Positions 36,289 through 44,504 of a DNA stretch of 64,000 bases are shown here, in pieces. Position 1 is the first letter of the stretch. Each line of letters begins with the position of its first letter. The stretch spans positions 18,392 through 82,391 of the forward strand of contig JAQVBU010000009.1 of NCBI GenBank assembly GCA_028690155.1. Reading direction: 5' to 3'. A program made the translations under genes and the position numbers. The stretch is from Alphaproteobacteria bacterium (lineage in GTDB: Bacteria > Pseudomonadota > Alphaproteobacteria > UBA9219). The notes under the pieces were generated by a model that had not been told where the DNA came from, did not search any database, and was given only the letters and a program-made list of their open reading frames with translations.

Positions 36289-36837
36289 ATGTCTCCATTC
36301 AAAGTTGCCTCCCTTTGCGGAACGGCGTTGCTCCTTGCCGCATGTGCCTATGCACCCATGGGGCCTACGGTTCGTGTTTTACCCCCCCAAGGCAAACCCT
36401 TTGAAGCCTTCCGGGAAGATCAGTTCGTTTGTAAAAATTATGCCAGCGACCAAGTCCGCGGTCAGGCCGAAAGCGCCAATGAAACAGGCCTCTTGCAAGG
36501 CTTGGGCGGCGCAATTCTTGGTGCAGGCCTAGGGGCCGCCATTGATGGAGGAAGCGGTGCCGCTATAGGCGCAGCGGGTGGCGCCACCGCCGGAACCGCC
36601 ATTGCCGCCAGCACATCATCCCAACGCCAAAAAAGCATCCAAGAGCAATACAACGATGCTTACGCCCAGTGTATGATCGCAAAAGGTAACTTGATCGAAG
36701 CGCCGCGAGCAACCCCGACTCGAACCATCATTTATGAACGTCCTGCACCGCCGCCGCCGTCAAACACAACCATCATTTACAATAACCCACCCCCGGCTCC
36801 GCCGCCTCAGGAGCCGCCCGAGTACTACGCACCGTAG
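36289..36837 (+). CDS. Glycine-zipper outer-membrane lipoprotein
   Basis: The ATG at 36289 is preceded by GAGAGGAG at an 11-base spacing and gives 182 residues; a GTG 21 bases upstream is less likely. A lipoprotein signal peptide ends in the lipobox LLLAAC. Residues ~75-110 (LGGAILGAGLGAAIDGGSGA then AIGAAGGATAGTAIAA) form a glycine zipper of the YMGG/17-kDa-antigen type, which packs in membranes. The tail is Pro-rich (PAPPPPSNTTIIYNNPPPAP). The usual role is outer-membrane structure; the exact function is unknown. It is divergent from mnmE. Confidence 0.8.
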   Translation: MSPFKVASLCGTALLLAACAYAPMGPTVRVLPPQGKPFEAFREDQFVCKNYASDQVRGQAESANETGLLQGLGGAILGAGLGAAIDGGSGAAIGAAGGATAGTAIAASTSSQRQKSIQEQYNDAYAQCMIAKGNLIEAPRATPTRTIIYERPAPPPPSNTTIIYNNPPPAPPPQEPPEYYAP

Positions 36838-36912
36838 GCAAAACAGCTTTAACGTTATCGAAAGAATACATGTGTAAACCTGTGCCCTCTTTCCATAAAG
36901 GAAGGCTGGTTT

Positions 36913-38136
36913 ATGCTGGATCGCGTTCTCTCCAAGATTAACGATCAAAAACAAACCGTTATCGACCTTCAACGCAAGATGGTCAACATACCGGCACTAA
37001 GTCCCAACAATGGCGGAGAAGGCGAACGCGATAAGGCCGAGTACTTAAAAAGCTATCTGGCCTCAATCGGACTCACCGACATCAAAAGCTTTGACGCCCC
37101 AGATCCTCGGGTCCCTGGCGGCGTCCGTCCCAATTTTGCCGTCATCATCCCTGGCCAAGACACCTCGCGCACGTTCTGGTCCGTCGGTCACATGGACGTC
37201 GTCCCGCCGGGAGACGCCTCGGAATGGAAAACCAACCCCTTCGAACTGGTTGTTGACGGCGACACCCTTTACGGGCGCGGCGTCGAGGACGATCAGCACG
37301 GTATCGTCGGCTCATTGCTCTTGGCCAAAGCCCTTGTCGAAGAAAAAATAGTCCCGCCAATCAACTATGGCATTCTTCTTGTCTCAGACGAAGAAACCAA
37401 CAACCAGTACGGCATCAACTACGTGATGGAAAATCACAAAGACTTCTTTGGTGCCGACGATATGTTTCTTGTCCCCGACTTTGGAACGGACACGTCCGAC
37501 CTTATCGACATTGCCGAAAAAAGCGTCTTCTGGCTGAAATTTACCGTACAAGGCCAGCAAGCTCATGCGTCTCGGCCAGACGATGGCTGCAACTCTCTAA
37601 CTGCCTCCGCAGCCCTTATTGTCGCCTTGCGCGATCTTTACAAACGCTTCGACCTCCAAGATCCCCTCTTCACCCCGCCGCGCTCAACGTTCGAGGCCAC
37701 GAAGAAAGAGAGCAATGTCGGTAGCATCAACATTCTTCCGGGGCGCGATGTTTTCTATATGGATTGCCGTGTGTTGCCGCCCTACGATCTTGAAGACGTT
37801 TTAAAGACCATTTGCACCACAAACGAATGCATTGCAAAAGATTATGGCGTCACGGTTTCGTGCGATGTCGTCCAACGAACCCAAGCCGCCGACCCGACCC
37901 ACACCGACAGCGATATCGTTAAACGGCTTATAACGTCTATTCGCGATGTTTATGGCTGCGAGGCCAAACCCGTGGGGGTCAGTTGCTTTACGGTATCCTG
38001 CGGCCTGCGCAAAGCCGGGTTCTCAACAGCGGCTTGGTCGACATTTAACGACAGCCCCCATAAACCCAACGAACATTCCAGCATCGCGCTCATCCTCAAG
38101 GACGCCGCGGTCATGGCACGCGTTCTTTTTAAATAA
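36913..38136 (+). CDS. M20-family metallopeptidase/amidohydrolase
   Basis: The 407-residue protein has the di-zinc motifs of the M20/ArgE/DapE group: SVGHMDVVPPGD, LYGRGVEDDQHGIVGSLLLA, LVSDEETNNQYG and FLVPDFGTD, with the C-terminal His in NDSPHKPNEHSS. The dimerisation insert (FTVQGQQAHASRPDDGCNSL) is present. The substrate could be a dipeptide, an acylated amino acid or diaminopimelate derivatives; the sequence does not decide. The gene stands alone with its own ribosome site and ends 3 bp from the convergent nrdG stop, with no terminator between them. Confidence 0.82.
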   Translation: MLDRVLSKINDQKQTVIDLQRKMVNIPALSPNNGGEGERDKAEYLKSYLASIGLTDIKSFDAPDPRVPGGVRPNFAVIIPGQDTSRTFWSVGHMDVVPPGDASEWKTNPFELVVDGDTLYGRGVEDDQHGIVGSLLLAKALVEEKIVPPINYGILLVSDEETNNQYGINYVMENHKDFFGADDMFLVPDFGTDTSDLIDIAEKSVFWLKFTVQGQQAHASRPDDGCNSLTASAALIVALRDLYKRFDLQDPLFTPPRSTFEATKKESNVGSINILPGRDVFYMDCRVLPPYDLEDVLKTICTTNECIAKDYGVTVSCDVVQRTQAADPTHTDSDIVKRLITSIRDVYGCEAKPVGVSCFTVSCGLRKAGFSTAAWSTFNDSPHKPNEHSSIALILKDAAVMARVLFK

Positions 38137-38139
38137 CCG

Positions 38140-38850
38140 CTATTGATCCTCGGGAAAATTCCGGTAACCCATCGTGAAGTTTTTGGGTTGGGTTAGTTTG
38201 GTTCGGTCGATGACCTCATTCGTTTCCGGCACGTTGCCGAGTGTCTTTTCGCCCGCCGTGACGATGTTCTGAAGCCAGTATGTATCCCGATACCCCAACG
38301 CGTCCAGATCCGCGATCATGGCGTTCAGGTCGGTTTCGTTGAGAATCGCTGGCGAGACCGTCGTGCGCACCTCAAGGCGCACTTTGCCTTCGTTGGCTGC
38401 CCTGATCAAAGAGACAAGCGTATGCCGAAACGCCTCGTCAAACTTGGCCGTGCCCAAGATCCTCTCGGCCAGATAGCCGGGACATTTATAGTCCAGCGCC
38501 ACATAATTTAGGATGCCTTCTTCGACCAGCGCGCGCACGACATCCGGATTGCTGCCGTTCGTGTCCAGCTTGGTCTTGAAGCCAAGCCCATGCGCCTGAC
38601 GGACAAGCTCCGGAAAATCCGAACAAAACGTTGCTTCGCCCCCCGAAAAAACAACGGCCGTCAGTCGCCCCCGTCTTTTTTTCAGAAAATCGACGACCTC
38701 GACCGCATCCTTCGTGCCTTTGTTCAGAACAATTTCCGGATTGTGACAATACACGCAGCGCAAATTGCATCCCGACATCCAAACGATGCATGAAAGCTCA
38801 TCTGGATAGTCCAGAAGACTGAACGTCGTTATGTCGTAAATCTGGCCCAT
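38140..38850 (-). CDS. nrdG: Anaerobic ribonucleotide reductase activase NrdG (radical SAM)
   Basis: NrdG uses SAM and a 4Fe-4S cluster to generate the glycyl radical on NrdD. The ATG at 38850 gives 236 residues beginning MGQIYDITTFSLLDYPDELS. The cluster motif CxxxCxxC is present in WMSGCNLRCVYCHNPEI. AVVFSGGEATFCSDFPELV contains the GGE SAM motif. No ribosome site precedes the ATG, but TATAAT lies at 38857-38862, so a leaderless transcript is possible. It follows nrdD after 78 bp, and a stem-loop lies in the gap. Confidence 0.92.
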   Translation of the reverse strand: MGQIYDITTFSLLDYPDELSCIVWMSGCNLRCVYCHNPEIVLNKGTKDAVEVVDFLKKRRGRLTAVVFSGGEATFCSDFPELVRQAHGLGFKTKLDTNGSNPDVVRALVEEGILNYVALDYKCPGYLAERILGTAKFDEAFRHTLVSLIRAANEGKVRLEVRTTVSPAILNETDLNAMIADLDALGYRDTYWLQNIVTAGEKTLGNVPETNEVIDRTKLTQPKNFTMGYRNFPEDQ

Positions 38851-38868
38851 TGAACGATTATAGTGATG

Positions 38869-38918
38869 GCCGACGGCGCCGATTGTCAACGCTTTCGCAT
38901 CCAGTCGGCACCGTCGGC
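38869..38918 (-). other. Intercistronic stem-loop between nrdD and nrdG
   Basis: GCCGACGGCGCCGA (38869-38882) pairs with TCGGCACCGTCGGC (38905-38918) with one mismatch, around a 22-base loop. It starts 10 bases after the nrdD stop on the minus strand and has no U tract. It is more likely an mRNA-stability or processing element than a terminator. Confidence 0.6.
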
Positions 38919-38928
38919 TCTACTCACG

Positions 38929-40941
38929 TTAGCTTTGGTTCGCGGCCGCCGCATCAAACCGCGCGCCGACGCACGCACAGGACTCAGACGACGGTTCCTT
39001 GAACGGCTTGCGCTCCTGATGCTCACCCTTCTTGCCGATGTTAAACCCATCAACAGGACGGAAGTAGCCCATCACACGCGTCCACACTTGTGTCTTTTTG
39101 CCGCATTTCGGACAGGTCGGCTGTTCGCCGTTCAGATACCCGTGCTCATCGCACACCGAAAAGATTGGCGTCACCGTCACGTACGGCAGCTGATAATTCT
39201 CCAACACCGTGCGGATCAAGCGACGGCAGGATTCGACGCTTTCAAGCCGTTCGTTCATGTACATGTGCAACACGGTACCGCCTGTGTACTTGCATTGCAG
39301 CTTGTTCTGAAGATCCAAGGCTTCGAACGGATCTTCCGTGTAGCCGGCAGGAATCTGGCTGCTGTTCGTATAGTAGATGTTCGGGAAATGCCCTGCCTGC
39401 GCGATATCCGAAAATCGCTTGTGATCTTCCTTGGCAAAGCGATACGTTGCGCCTTCGGCCGGCGACGCTTCGAGATTGTACAGATTCCCCGACTTCTCCT
39501 GATAGTCGCGAAGACGCGCCCGCATATGATCGAGGATCCTCACGCTCATCTCGATCCCTTCGGCCTTGGTCATATCGGCCTTGCCGTGCGTGAAGTTCAC
39601 AACCATTTCGTTCATGCCGTTCACGCCGATCGTGCTGAAATGGTTGCGCAGGTCGTGCAGATAACGCTGCGTATACGGATACAAACCACGCTTCAGACCG
39701 TCATTTACAAAGACGCGCTTCTTCTCGAGCGTGCCATGAGCCAAATCCATCAGATGGTCTAAGGCCTTAACAAGCTCGGCCTCGTTGCCGGCATACTTGT
39801 ATCCTAAACGGGCCATGTTAATCGTCACAACGCCAATCGAACCCGTCATCTCGGCCGATCCGAAAAGACCGTTGCCGCGCTTTTGAAGCTCGCGCAAGTC
39901 AAGCTGCAACCGGCAGCACATCGACCGCACCGCACCCGGCTTGTACGCTTCCGGATTTTCGCGCTTCGCGCCGTTTTCGTCCCGCGTATACTGGCTGCCG
40001 ATAAAGTTCTGGAAGTAGGAACTTCCTACCTTGGCTGTGTTCGCAAAAATCACATCCGCCACGCGGCTGTTCCAAGCAAAATCCTCGGTAATATTCACGG
40101 TCGGGATCGGAAACGTGAAGGGCTGGCCCGTCATGTCGCCTTCCGTCATAACCTCATAGTACGCCAGGACGATGCGCTCCATCTCAGGCAAGAAATCGCC
40201 GTAGGTCATATCCGTAAGCTTTTCGATCTCCGGGCGCCGCTGGCGCGCCATGCGCAACAGCTCGCCATCGCGCACACCGTCGAACAAATGTTCGGTGCCG
40301 CACATCGGCATCTGATGCCGCAAATCCTCCGGACAATTGATGTCCAGCGTGATGTTCGTGAACGGCGACTGGCCCCAACGTGCCGGAACGTTCAGGTTAT
40401 AAACAAACTGCCTGATCGCCTTGACGATTTCGCCATCGCCCAACTGATCGATAAAGACCAGCGGCGCCAAATAGGTGTCGAACGAGCTGAACGCCTGCGC
40501 GCCCGCCCATTCGGACTGAAGAATGCCTAAGAAATTTGCCATTTGGCCTAAGGCCTCACGGAAATGCCGCGGCGGACGCGACGACACGCGGCCAACAACG
40601 CCGTTGAAGCCTTCCGTCAAAAGCTGCCGCAGACTCCACCCCGCGCAATAACCGGCAAGACTGTCCAAATCATGGATGTGGTAGTCGCCCTCGCGATGCG
40701 CCCGACCCTCTTCGGGCGTGTAGACGTCATCGAGCCAAAAGTTCGCGATCACTTTACCCGCAATGTTGTTCACGAGTCCCGCATGGCTATAACCGACGTT
40801 CGCGTTTGCATTGATGCGCCAATCCGTCTTGGACACATATTCGTCGACCGTATCTGAACAATTGATCTCCGTCCCCGCCGTCAAAGCCTGTGCTGCGGAA
40901 AGAGGGGTATCAACTGAGTATGCAAGAGATGTTTTTGCCAT
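38929..40941 (-). CDS. nrdD: Anaerobic ribonucleoside-triphosphate reductase NrdD (class III)
   Basis: NrdD reduces ribonucleoside triphosphates without oxygen through a glycyl radical. The ATG at 40941 has AGGA 8 bases upstream and gives 670 residues; a second ATG at 40950 is abutted by AGG. The catalytic domain begins early (HREGDYHIHDLDSLAGYCAG), so the N-terminal ATP-cone of ~90 residues found in E. coli NrdD is absent. The C-terminal zinc site is FSVCDEHGYLNGE plus PTCPKCGKK, a Cys/His/Cys/Cys set. The radical motif RVMGY holds the glycine. FNR-like and NrdR-like sites lie directly upstream. Confidence 0.95.
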   Translation of the reverse strand: MAKTSLAYSVDTPLSAAQALTAGTEINCSDTVDEYVSKTDWRINANANVGYSHAGLVNNIAGKVIANFWLDDVYTPEEGRAHREGDYHIHDLDSLAGYCAGWSLRQLLTEGFNGVVGRVSSRPPRHFREALGQMANFLGILQSEWAGAQAFSSFDTYLAPLVFIDQLGDGEIVKAIRQFVYNLNVPARWGQSPFTNITLDINCPEDLRHQMPMCGTEHLFDGVRDGELLRMARQRRPEIEKLTDMTYGDFLPEMERIVLAYYEVMTEGDMTGQPFTFPIPTVNITEDFAWNSRVADVIFANTAKVGSSYFQNFIGSQYTRDENGAKRENPEAYKPGAVRSMCCRLQLDLRELQKRGNGLFGSAEMTGSIGVVTINMARLGYKYAGNEAELVKALDHLMDLAHGTLEKKRVFVNDGLKRGLYPYTQRYLHDLRNHFSTIGVNGMNEMVVNFTHGKADMTKAEGIEMSVRILDHMRARLRDYQEKSGNLYNLEASPAEGATYRFAKEDHKRFSDIAQAGHFPNIYYTNSSQIPAGYTEDPFEALDLQNKLQCKYTGGTVLHMYMNERLESVESCRRLIRTVLENYQLPYVTVTPIFSVCDEHGYLNGEQPTCPKCGKKTQVWTRVMGYFRPVDGFNIGKKGEHQERKPFKEPSSESCACVGARFDAAAANQS

Positions 40942-40970
40942 GGAACTCATCCTGAAAAATTAGGGGTGTG

Positions 40971-40986
40971 ACACTAGATGATGTAT
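40971..40986 (-). promoter_or_regulatory. NrdR box 1 upstream of nrdD
   Basis: ACACTAGATGATGTAT matches the palindromic NrdR consensus ACACWATATATWGTGT at about 12 of 16 positions. Its centre is 32 bp (three helical turns) from box 2, the standard spacing for paired NrdR boxes. It would sit just downstream of the predicted start of nrdD transcription. Confidence 0.65.
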
Positions 40987-40996
40987 AATGCAACGC

Positions 40997-41002
40997 AGTA
41001 TA
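40997..41002 (-). promoter_or_regulatory. -10 element of the predicted nrdD promoter
   Basis: TATACT on the minus strand places transcription start near 40990. The FNR-like site is then centred ~40-41 bp upstream, the class II activation geometry. The untranslated leader would be ~49 bases. Confidence 0.55.
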
Positions 41003-41018
41003 GCACAATATATGGTAT
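41003..41018 (-). promoter_or_regulatory. NrdR box 2 upstream of nrdD
   Basis: GCACAATATATGGTAT closely matches the NrdR consensus core CACWATATATWGTG. It lies between the FNR-like site and the -10, so NrdR bound with dATP would block RNA polymerase. Confidence 0.7.
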
Positions 41019-41023
41019 AGACT

Positions 41024-41037
41024 TTGACTTTGATCAA
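41024..41037 (-). promoter_or_regulatory. FNR/Anr-type site upstream of nrdD
   Basis: TTGACTTTGATCAA matches the FNR consensus TTGAT-N4-ATCAA at 9 of 10 defined bases. It is centred ~40.5 bp before the predicted nrdD start, consistent with oxygen-controlled activation of the anaerobic reductase. Confidence 0.7.
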
Positions 41038-41074
41038 GCCCATAGAAATTTATTCTATAGCATTCTCTTCCTCA

Positions 41075-41593
41075 TTAAAAAAAGAGAAAATCAAGACCAA
41101 CTCCAAGCCCTGCAAACAAAAAAGGTGAGAAGGCAACCCTTACAATTTTGCGCCGAAAGAGCCGCATCGTCCCGATAAGAATCGTTGCCAAGACGGAACC
41201 TACCCCCCACGCAACCGCGACGGGAAGAACGCCAAACCACGTCACAGCAAGCATGGTCCATTTGGCATCACCCATACCAAGGGCATCATAGCCAAATTTC
41301 CAGTACCAAGCAAAGTTAATCGCCCAAATAATGACACACGCAACGATGCCTAAAAGCAGATGGTGCGCTGCATTTTCCCATGAATCAGAGAAGCCAAGAA
41401 CGGCGACAGAAACGAAAAGGCCAAAGAAAATCAAAGGCTCGGGAATTGTTTTGGTTAACGCATCCCTCACGGCAGATACGGCCAAGATAAAAATCACAAA
41501 AAAGGTAACGGGCCAACATTCCTGAGGGGTTTCTGGCGCCGCCTGAATGAAAACGGCTTTAAGGCTTTCAAAAAAAGAAACCGTTGTATCCAT
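41075..41593 (-). CDS. Prepilin peptidase (A24, CpaA/TadV-like, no methyltransferase domain)
   Basis: The 172-residue polytopic protein is a short A24 aspartic protease that cleaves type IV pilin leaders. The two catalytic aspartates are in AVRDALTKTIP and ALGMGDAKW (the GxGD motif). Several hydrophobic helices surround them. The N-terminal methyltransferase domain of PilD is missing, as in CpaA and TadV enzymes. It lies 42 bp downstream of a single-helix secreted protein that could be its substrate. No assembly ATPase or platform gene is nearby. Confidence 0.82.
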   Translation of the reverse strand: MDTTVSFFESLKAVFIQAAPETPQECWPVTFFVIFILAVSAVRDALTKTIPEPLIFFGLFVSVAVLGFSDSWENAAHHLLLGIVACVIIWAINFAWYWKFGYDALGMGDAKWTMLAVTWFGVLPVAVAWGVGSVLATILIGTMRLFRRKIVRVAFSPFLFAGLGVGLDFLFF

Positions 41594-41635
41594 TAATCCC
41601 CCCTACTTGCGCAAAAAAGGTCATTCGCGTCCCAT

Positions 41636-42304
41636 TTAGGGGAGACAAGCCTCATTCGCCTCTCCTTGGGGAATTGTGATCCACACGACGAATTTTTGCG
41701 ACGCGCCTGCCGGATTATAGACAACTTCGTGCACCGCGTCTGCGGTTGCTGTCGTATTGAATTTCGTTGCCGCGCTTGTCAGCCCTTGAACGACCGATGA
41801 AAGCGCCGGATTTGTCGGCGCCGCCCATATACACCGTCCTCCGGACGAGCCGGCATTCATATACATCCACGCATTAAAGCCTCTTGTCGGCGGCGGCAAA
41901 AAAATGGCGCCCCACAACGACGACGAATCGGTAGGATCACACACAAGCTCGGACACAGCCGTCCCCGTTTCTTGGTCCGATACCGGGAATCCGCCCGGCG
42001 GATCGGACGGCACCGTCGATTCGGCTCCAAGCGACAGCGCCAGTTCGTATTCCATATTGCAGTGGGTAATCGTGCTTCGAATCAGATTCGCCTGAGACGC
42101 GATATCCGCCGAGATTCGGTCCACCGCCCCCGCCGTCTGGAAAAACCCCGACCCTGACGTCATAACGGAGGCGAGAAGCCCCAGCATCGCGATAACAAAA
42201 AGAATCGGGCCGATGGCGATGCCCGCATTGGGAGGAAGAAGCCCTGACGATTCTGTCCGCACCCTTTCTGGTAAAACGCCCCAACCCGAGGGTTTTTGCC
42301 GCAT
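41636..42304 (-). CDS. Single-helix pseudopilin-like protein, unknown function
   Basis: The ATG at 42304 has AAGGAGA just upstream and gives 222 residues; a longer frame to 42394 enters the zinc-finger gene. A short basic leader (MRQKPSGWGVLPERVR) precedes one hydrophobic helix (AGIAIGPILFVIAMLGLLAS). A ~170-residue extracytoplasmic domain with three Cys follows (HCNMEY, ELVCDP, GRCIWA). The layout, with a helix beginning after a Gly, is like pilins and minor pseudopilins, and the prepilin peptidase gene follows. The usual Glu at position +5 of the mature pilin is not seen, so the assignment is tentative. Confidence 0.5.
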   Translation of the reverse strand: MRQKPSGWGVLPERVRTESSGLLPPNAGIAIGPILFVIAMLGLLASVMTSGSGFFQTAGAVDRISADIASQANLIRSTITHCNMEYELALSLGAESTVPSDPPGGFPVSDQETGTAVSELVCDPTDSSSLWGAIFLPPPTRGFNAWMYMNAGSSGGRCIWAAPTNPALSSVVQGLTSAATKFNTTATADAVHEVVYNPAGASQKFVVWITIPQGEANEACLP

Positions 42305-42344
42305 CCTCTTCTCCTTCACGTCCCGATTTTTAGAATTCAAAAAG

Positions 42345-42521
42345 TTAGGCAATCCCGGCCGCTTTCTTTTCCGCCAAGATATAGAGCTTTCCACAGTAAG
42401 GGCAAGAAACGAATCCCCTAGGCCCTACTTTTAGATAAACCTTCGGATGGGGACCCTTTTTGTCGCCAACGCACGCGATCTTCGTTTGATCCACAAAAAT
42501 CTTTCTCTTGACGATAGCCAT
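42345..42521 (-). CDS. Small zf-CHCC zinc-finger protein
   Basis: The ATG at 42521 with GGAGGG 8 bases upstream gives 58 residues; the longer frame to 42542 starts inside the ribosome site region. The pattern Cys (KIACVG), His (GPHPKVYL) and CPYCG near the C-terminus is that of the zf-CHCC family, related to mitochondrial complex I subunit NDUFS6. The alphaproteobacterial members are small conserved proteins of uncertain role, possibly respiratory. It is 40 bp upstream of the pseudopilin-like gene. Confidence 0.78.
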   Translation of the reverse strand: MAIVKRKIFVDQTKIACVGDKKGPHPKVYLKVGPRGFVSCPYCGKLYILAEKKAAGIA

Positions 42522-42722
42522 GGGCTTTTCCCTCCGGAACACGCCGCCATTTTACCCTGTCGCCTTGAGAAATCCAGAGCCTTCCCCAGAGCTTTCCCTT
42601 GTTAAGCCCATACATAAAAAGGCGTTCATAACCCTTTGTGCCGCGATACGTTTCAAGGAATATTTGCGATCCCTCAAGAAGTCGTGGCATGATGCCGCCT
42701 CTTTTAAAAATGGTTTTTTGTC

Positions 42723-43703
42723 ATGTCTTCCTCTTTGTCTTTCAAAGATCTTATCGATATGGCGCCCGATAACGCTATCGAGGTGGTCCAACTCGGAAAG
42801 ACGTATTTCTCCAAGAAGGGCACACCGACTAAAGAAGCCCTTAAAGAGGTCAGCCTAACTATTCCTCGGGGCTGCATATTCGGACTTCTTGGCCCAAACG
42901 GTGCCGGGAAATCGACTCTCATCAACATCCTCGCCGGCTTGGTTCTGAAAACCTCCGGAACAGCAAGAATATGGGGCTACGACGTTAATGACGCGCCACG
43001 CATGGCGCGCTCGGCCATCGGCGTTGTCCCGCAGGAACTGAACCTTGACGCTTTCTTCTCCCCCCGCGAGATTCTGGACCTGCAAGCCGGCCTTTACGGC
43101 GTCCCCAAAAAAGAACGCCGCACCGACGAGCTCCTCGACATCGTCGGCCTGTCCGATCAGGCGGGCGTCAACGCAAGGGCGCTTTCAGGCGGCATGCGCC
43201 GCCGCCTGATGATCGCCAAGGCCTTGGCCCATTCGCCGCCCGTCCTCATTCTGGACGAGCCTACCGCAGGCGTCGATATCGAACTCCGCCGGTCCCTGTG
43301 GTCCTATGTCCGGAAACTCAACGAGCGCGGCACGACGATCCTGCTGACGACCCACTACCTCGAAGAGGCGCAGGAGCTTTGCGACCGCATTGCCATCATT
43401 GACCGCGGAACCGTTGTCGCCAATGACACAAAAGAAGCTCTTCTGCAAAAGATCGACAGCAAACGGCTAACGATCCTTGTCGACCATGATATTCGTGCTG
43501 TTCCCGAAAACATGCGGGCACAGGGATGGGCCTATGTGGACGCTCGGCGAATGACTATCGTTTATCGCCCCAGCCAGACCAACGCCTCCGCTCTGCTTCG
43601 CCTGCCCCAAATGAACGGTTTTGGCCTTGTCGACATCTTTACCGAGGAAACGACCGTCGAAGATGTCTTTCTTCAGTTAACCCAAAAGGAACAACGTTCA
43701 TAA
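42723..43703 (+). CDS. ABC transporter ATP-binding protein (ABC-2 type, YadG-like)
   Basis: The 326-residue subunit has Walker A (FGLLGPNGAGKSTLINILAG), Q-loop (GVVPQELNLD), signature (ARALSGGMRRRLMIAKALA), Walker B (VLILDEPTAGVDIELR) and H-loop (TILLTTHYLEEAQEL). The C-terminal ~80 residues form an extra domain (KRLTILVDHDIRAVPENMRA) typical of ABC-2 exporters. A terminator follows at once, so no permease gene is co-transcribed downstream; the partner must be elsewhere. No ribosome site is clear before the ATG. Confidence 0.88.
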   Translation: MSSSLSFKDLIDMAPDNAIEVVQLGKTYFSKKGTPTKEALKEVSLTIPRGCIFGLLGPNGAGKSTLINILAGLVLKTSGTARIWGYDVNDAPRMARSAIGVVPQELNLDAFFSPREILDLQAGLYGVPKKERRTDELLDIVGLSDQAGVNARALSGGMRRRLMIAKALAHSPPVLILDEPTAGVDIELRRSLWSYVRKLNERGTTILLTTHYLEEAQELCDRIAIIDRGTVVANDTKEALLQKIDSKRLTILVDHDIRAVPENMRAQGWAYVDARRMTIVYRPSQTNASALLRLPQMNGFGLVDIFTEETTVEDVFLQLTQKEQRS

Positions 43704-43708
43704 AAAAA

Positions 43709-43736
43709 GGGCTCGCCGGAAACGGCGAGCCCTTTT
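43709..43736. terminator. Bidirectional terminator between the ABC ATPase gene and pal
   Basis: GGGCTCGCC (43709-43717) pairs with GGCGAGCCC (43724-43732) around a 6-base loop. TTTT follows on the plus strand and TTTTTTT on the minus strand, so it serves both convergent genes. Confidence 0.92.
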
Positions 43737-43751
43737 AAGAAGCATCCGTCA

Positions 43752-44273
43752 CTATTGCTGCGTCACAACGGTTACAGCACGGCGATTCTGCGCCCAAGCG
43801 GCTTCATTATTGCCCACCACGGCGGGCCGCTCTTTCCCATAGCTAACCGTCTTGATACGCGATGCGTTAATACCCCCCGCAATCAAGTAGTTCTTGGCGG
43901 CCGTCGCACGACGTTCACCCAGAGCAAGGTTATATTCTCGCGTGCCGCGTTCGTCCGCATGACCTTCAATGACGACGTTCGCGTCGGCGTAACGCTTGAG
44001 CCATGTCGCTTGACGATCAAGCGTCGCCTGAGCCTGAGAACTCAGATCCGACTTGTCGAAGGCAAAAAAGACGCGGTCGCCCACATTGACCACCATGTCT
44101 TCCTGCGTGCCAAGACGCGCTGTGCTCGCGGTATTCGGTTCGGCTATCCGCCCCATACTGCCGATCGTCCCGGCGCTGCCGTGCGCACCGCCTTCTCCTT
44201 CATTCACGCCGACCGTATCGCAAGCCGACACAAAAACTAGCGCTGCCGTAAGGCACAAAAACTTTTTAAACAT
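43752..44273 (-). CDS. pal: Peptidoglycan-associated lipoprotein Pal
   Basis: Pal anchors the outer membrane to peptidoglycan and works with TolB. The 173-residue protein has a lipoprotein signal peptide with lipobox VSAC. The C-terminal OmpA-like domain has DRVFFAFDKSDLSSQAQATL, VVIEGHADERGTREYNLALG and ERRATAAKNYLIAGGI, with the peptidoglycan-binding Asp and Arg. AAGGGG precedes the ATG. tolB and cpoB are not adjacent, unlike in many proteobacteria. Confidence 0.93.
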   Translation of the reverse strand: MFKKFLCLTAALVFVSACDTVGVNEGEGGAHGSAGTIGSMGRIAEPNTASTARLGTQEDMVVNVGDRVFFAFDKSDLSSQAQATLDRQATWLKRYADANVVIEGHADERGTREYNLALGERRATAAKNYLIAGGINASRIKTVSYGKERPAVVGNNEAAWAQNRRAVTVVTQQ

Positions 44274-44504
44274 CGTCTTCCCCTTTCAGGAAACTCTGGC
44301 GAGACAGCGAAAAGCCCTTGCCGAGATGATTTGAGAACGAAACCGCGCCCTGATCTTTTCCTTCGTGCCAAGAAAGAATCCGGACATAAAATAGGGTAGT
44401 CGTCTGCGGCACGTGAATCAAGCCTGAATGATCCACAAAAGAAACGGCACCTACGGCTTGCAAAAAAGTCGTTTTTAGCGAAACCAATCTGGTTAACCGT
44501 CCGG

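Noticed and set aside
40978-41178. 66-codon plus-strand frame in the nrdD promoter region
   Set aside because: It covers the FNR/NrdR site cluster and the 3' end of the peptidase gene and has no coding features.
42418-42690. 90-codon minus-strand frame overlapping the zinc-finger gene
   Set aside because: It overlaps the zf-CHCC gene in another frame and lacks a ribosome site or recognisable features.
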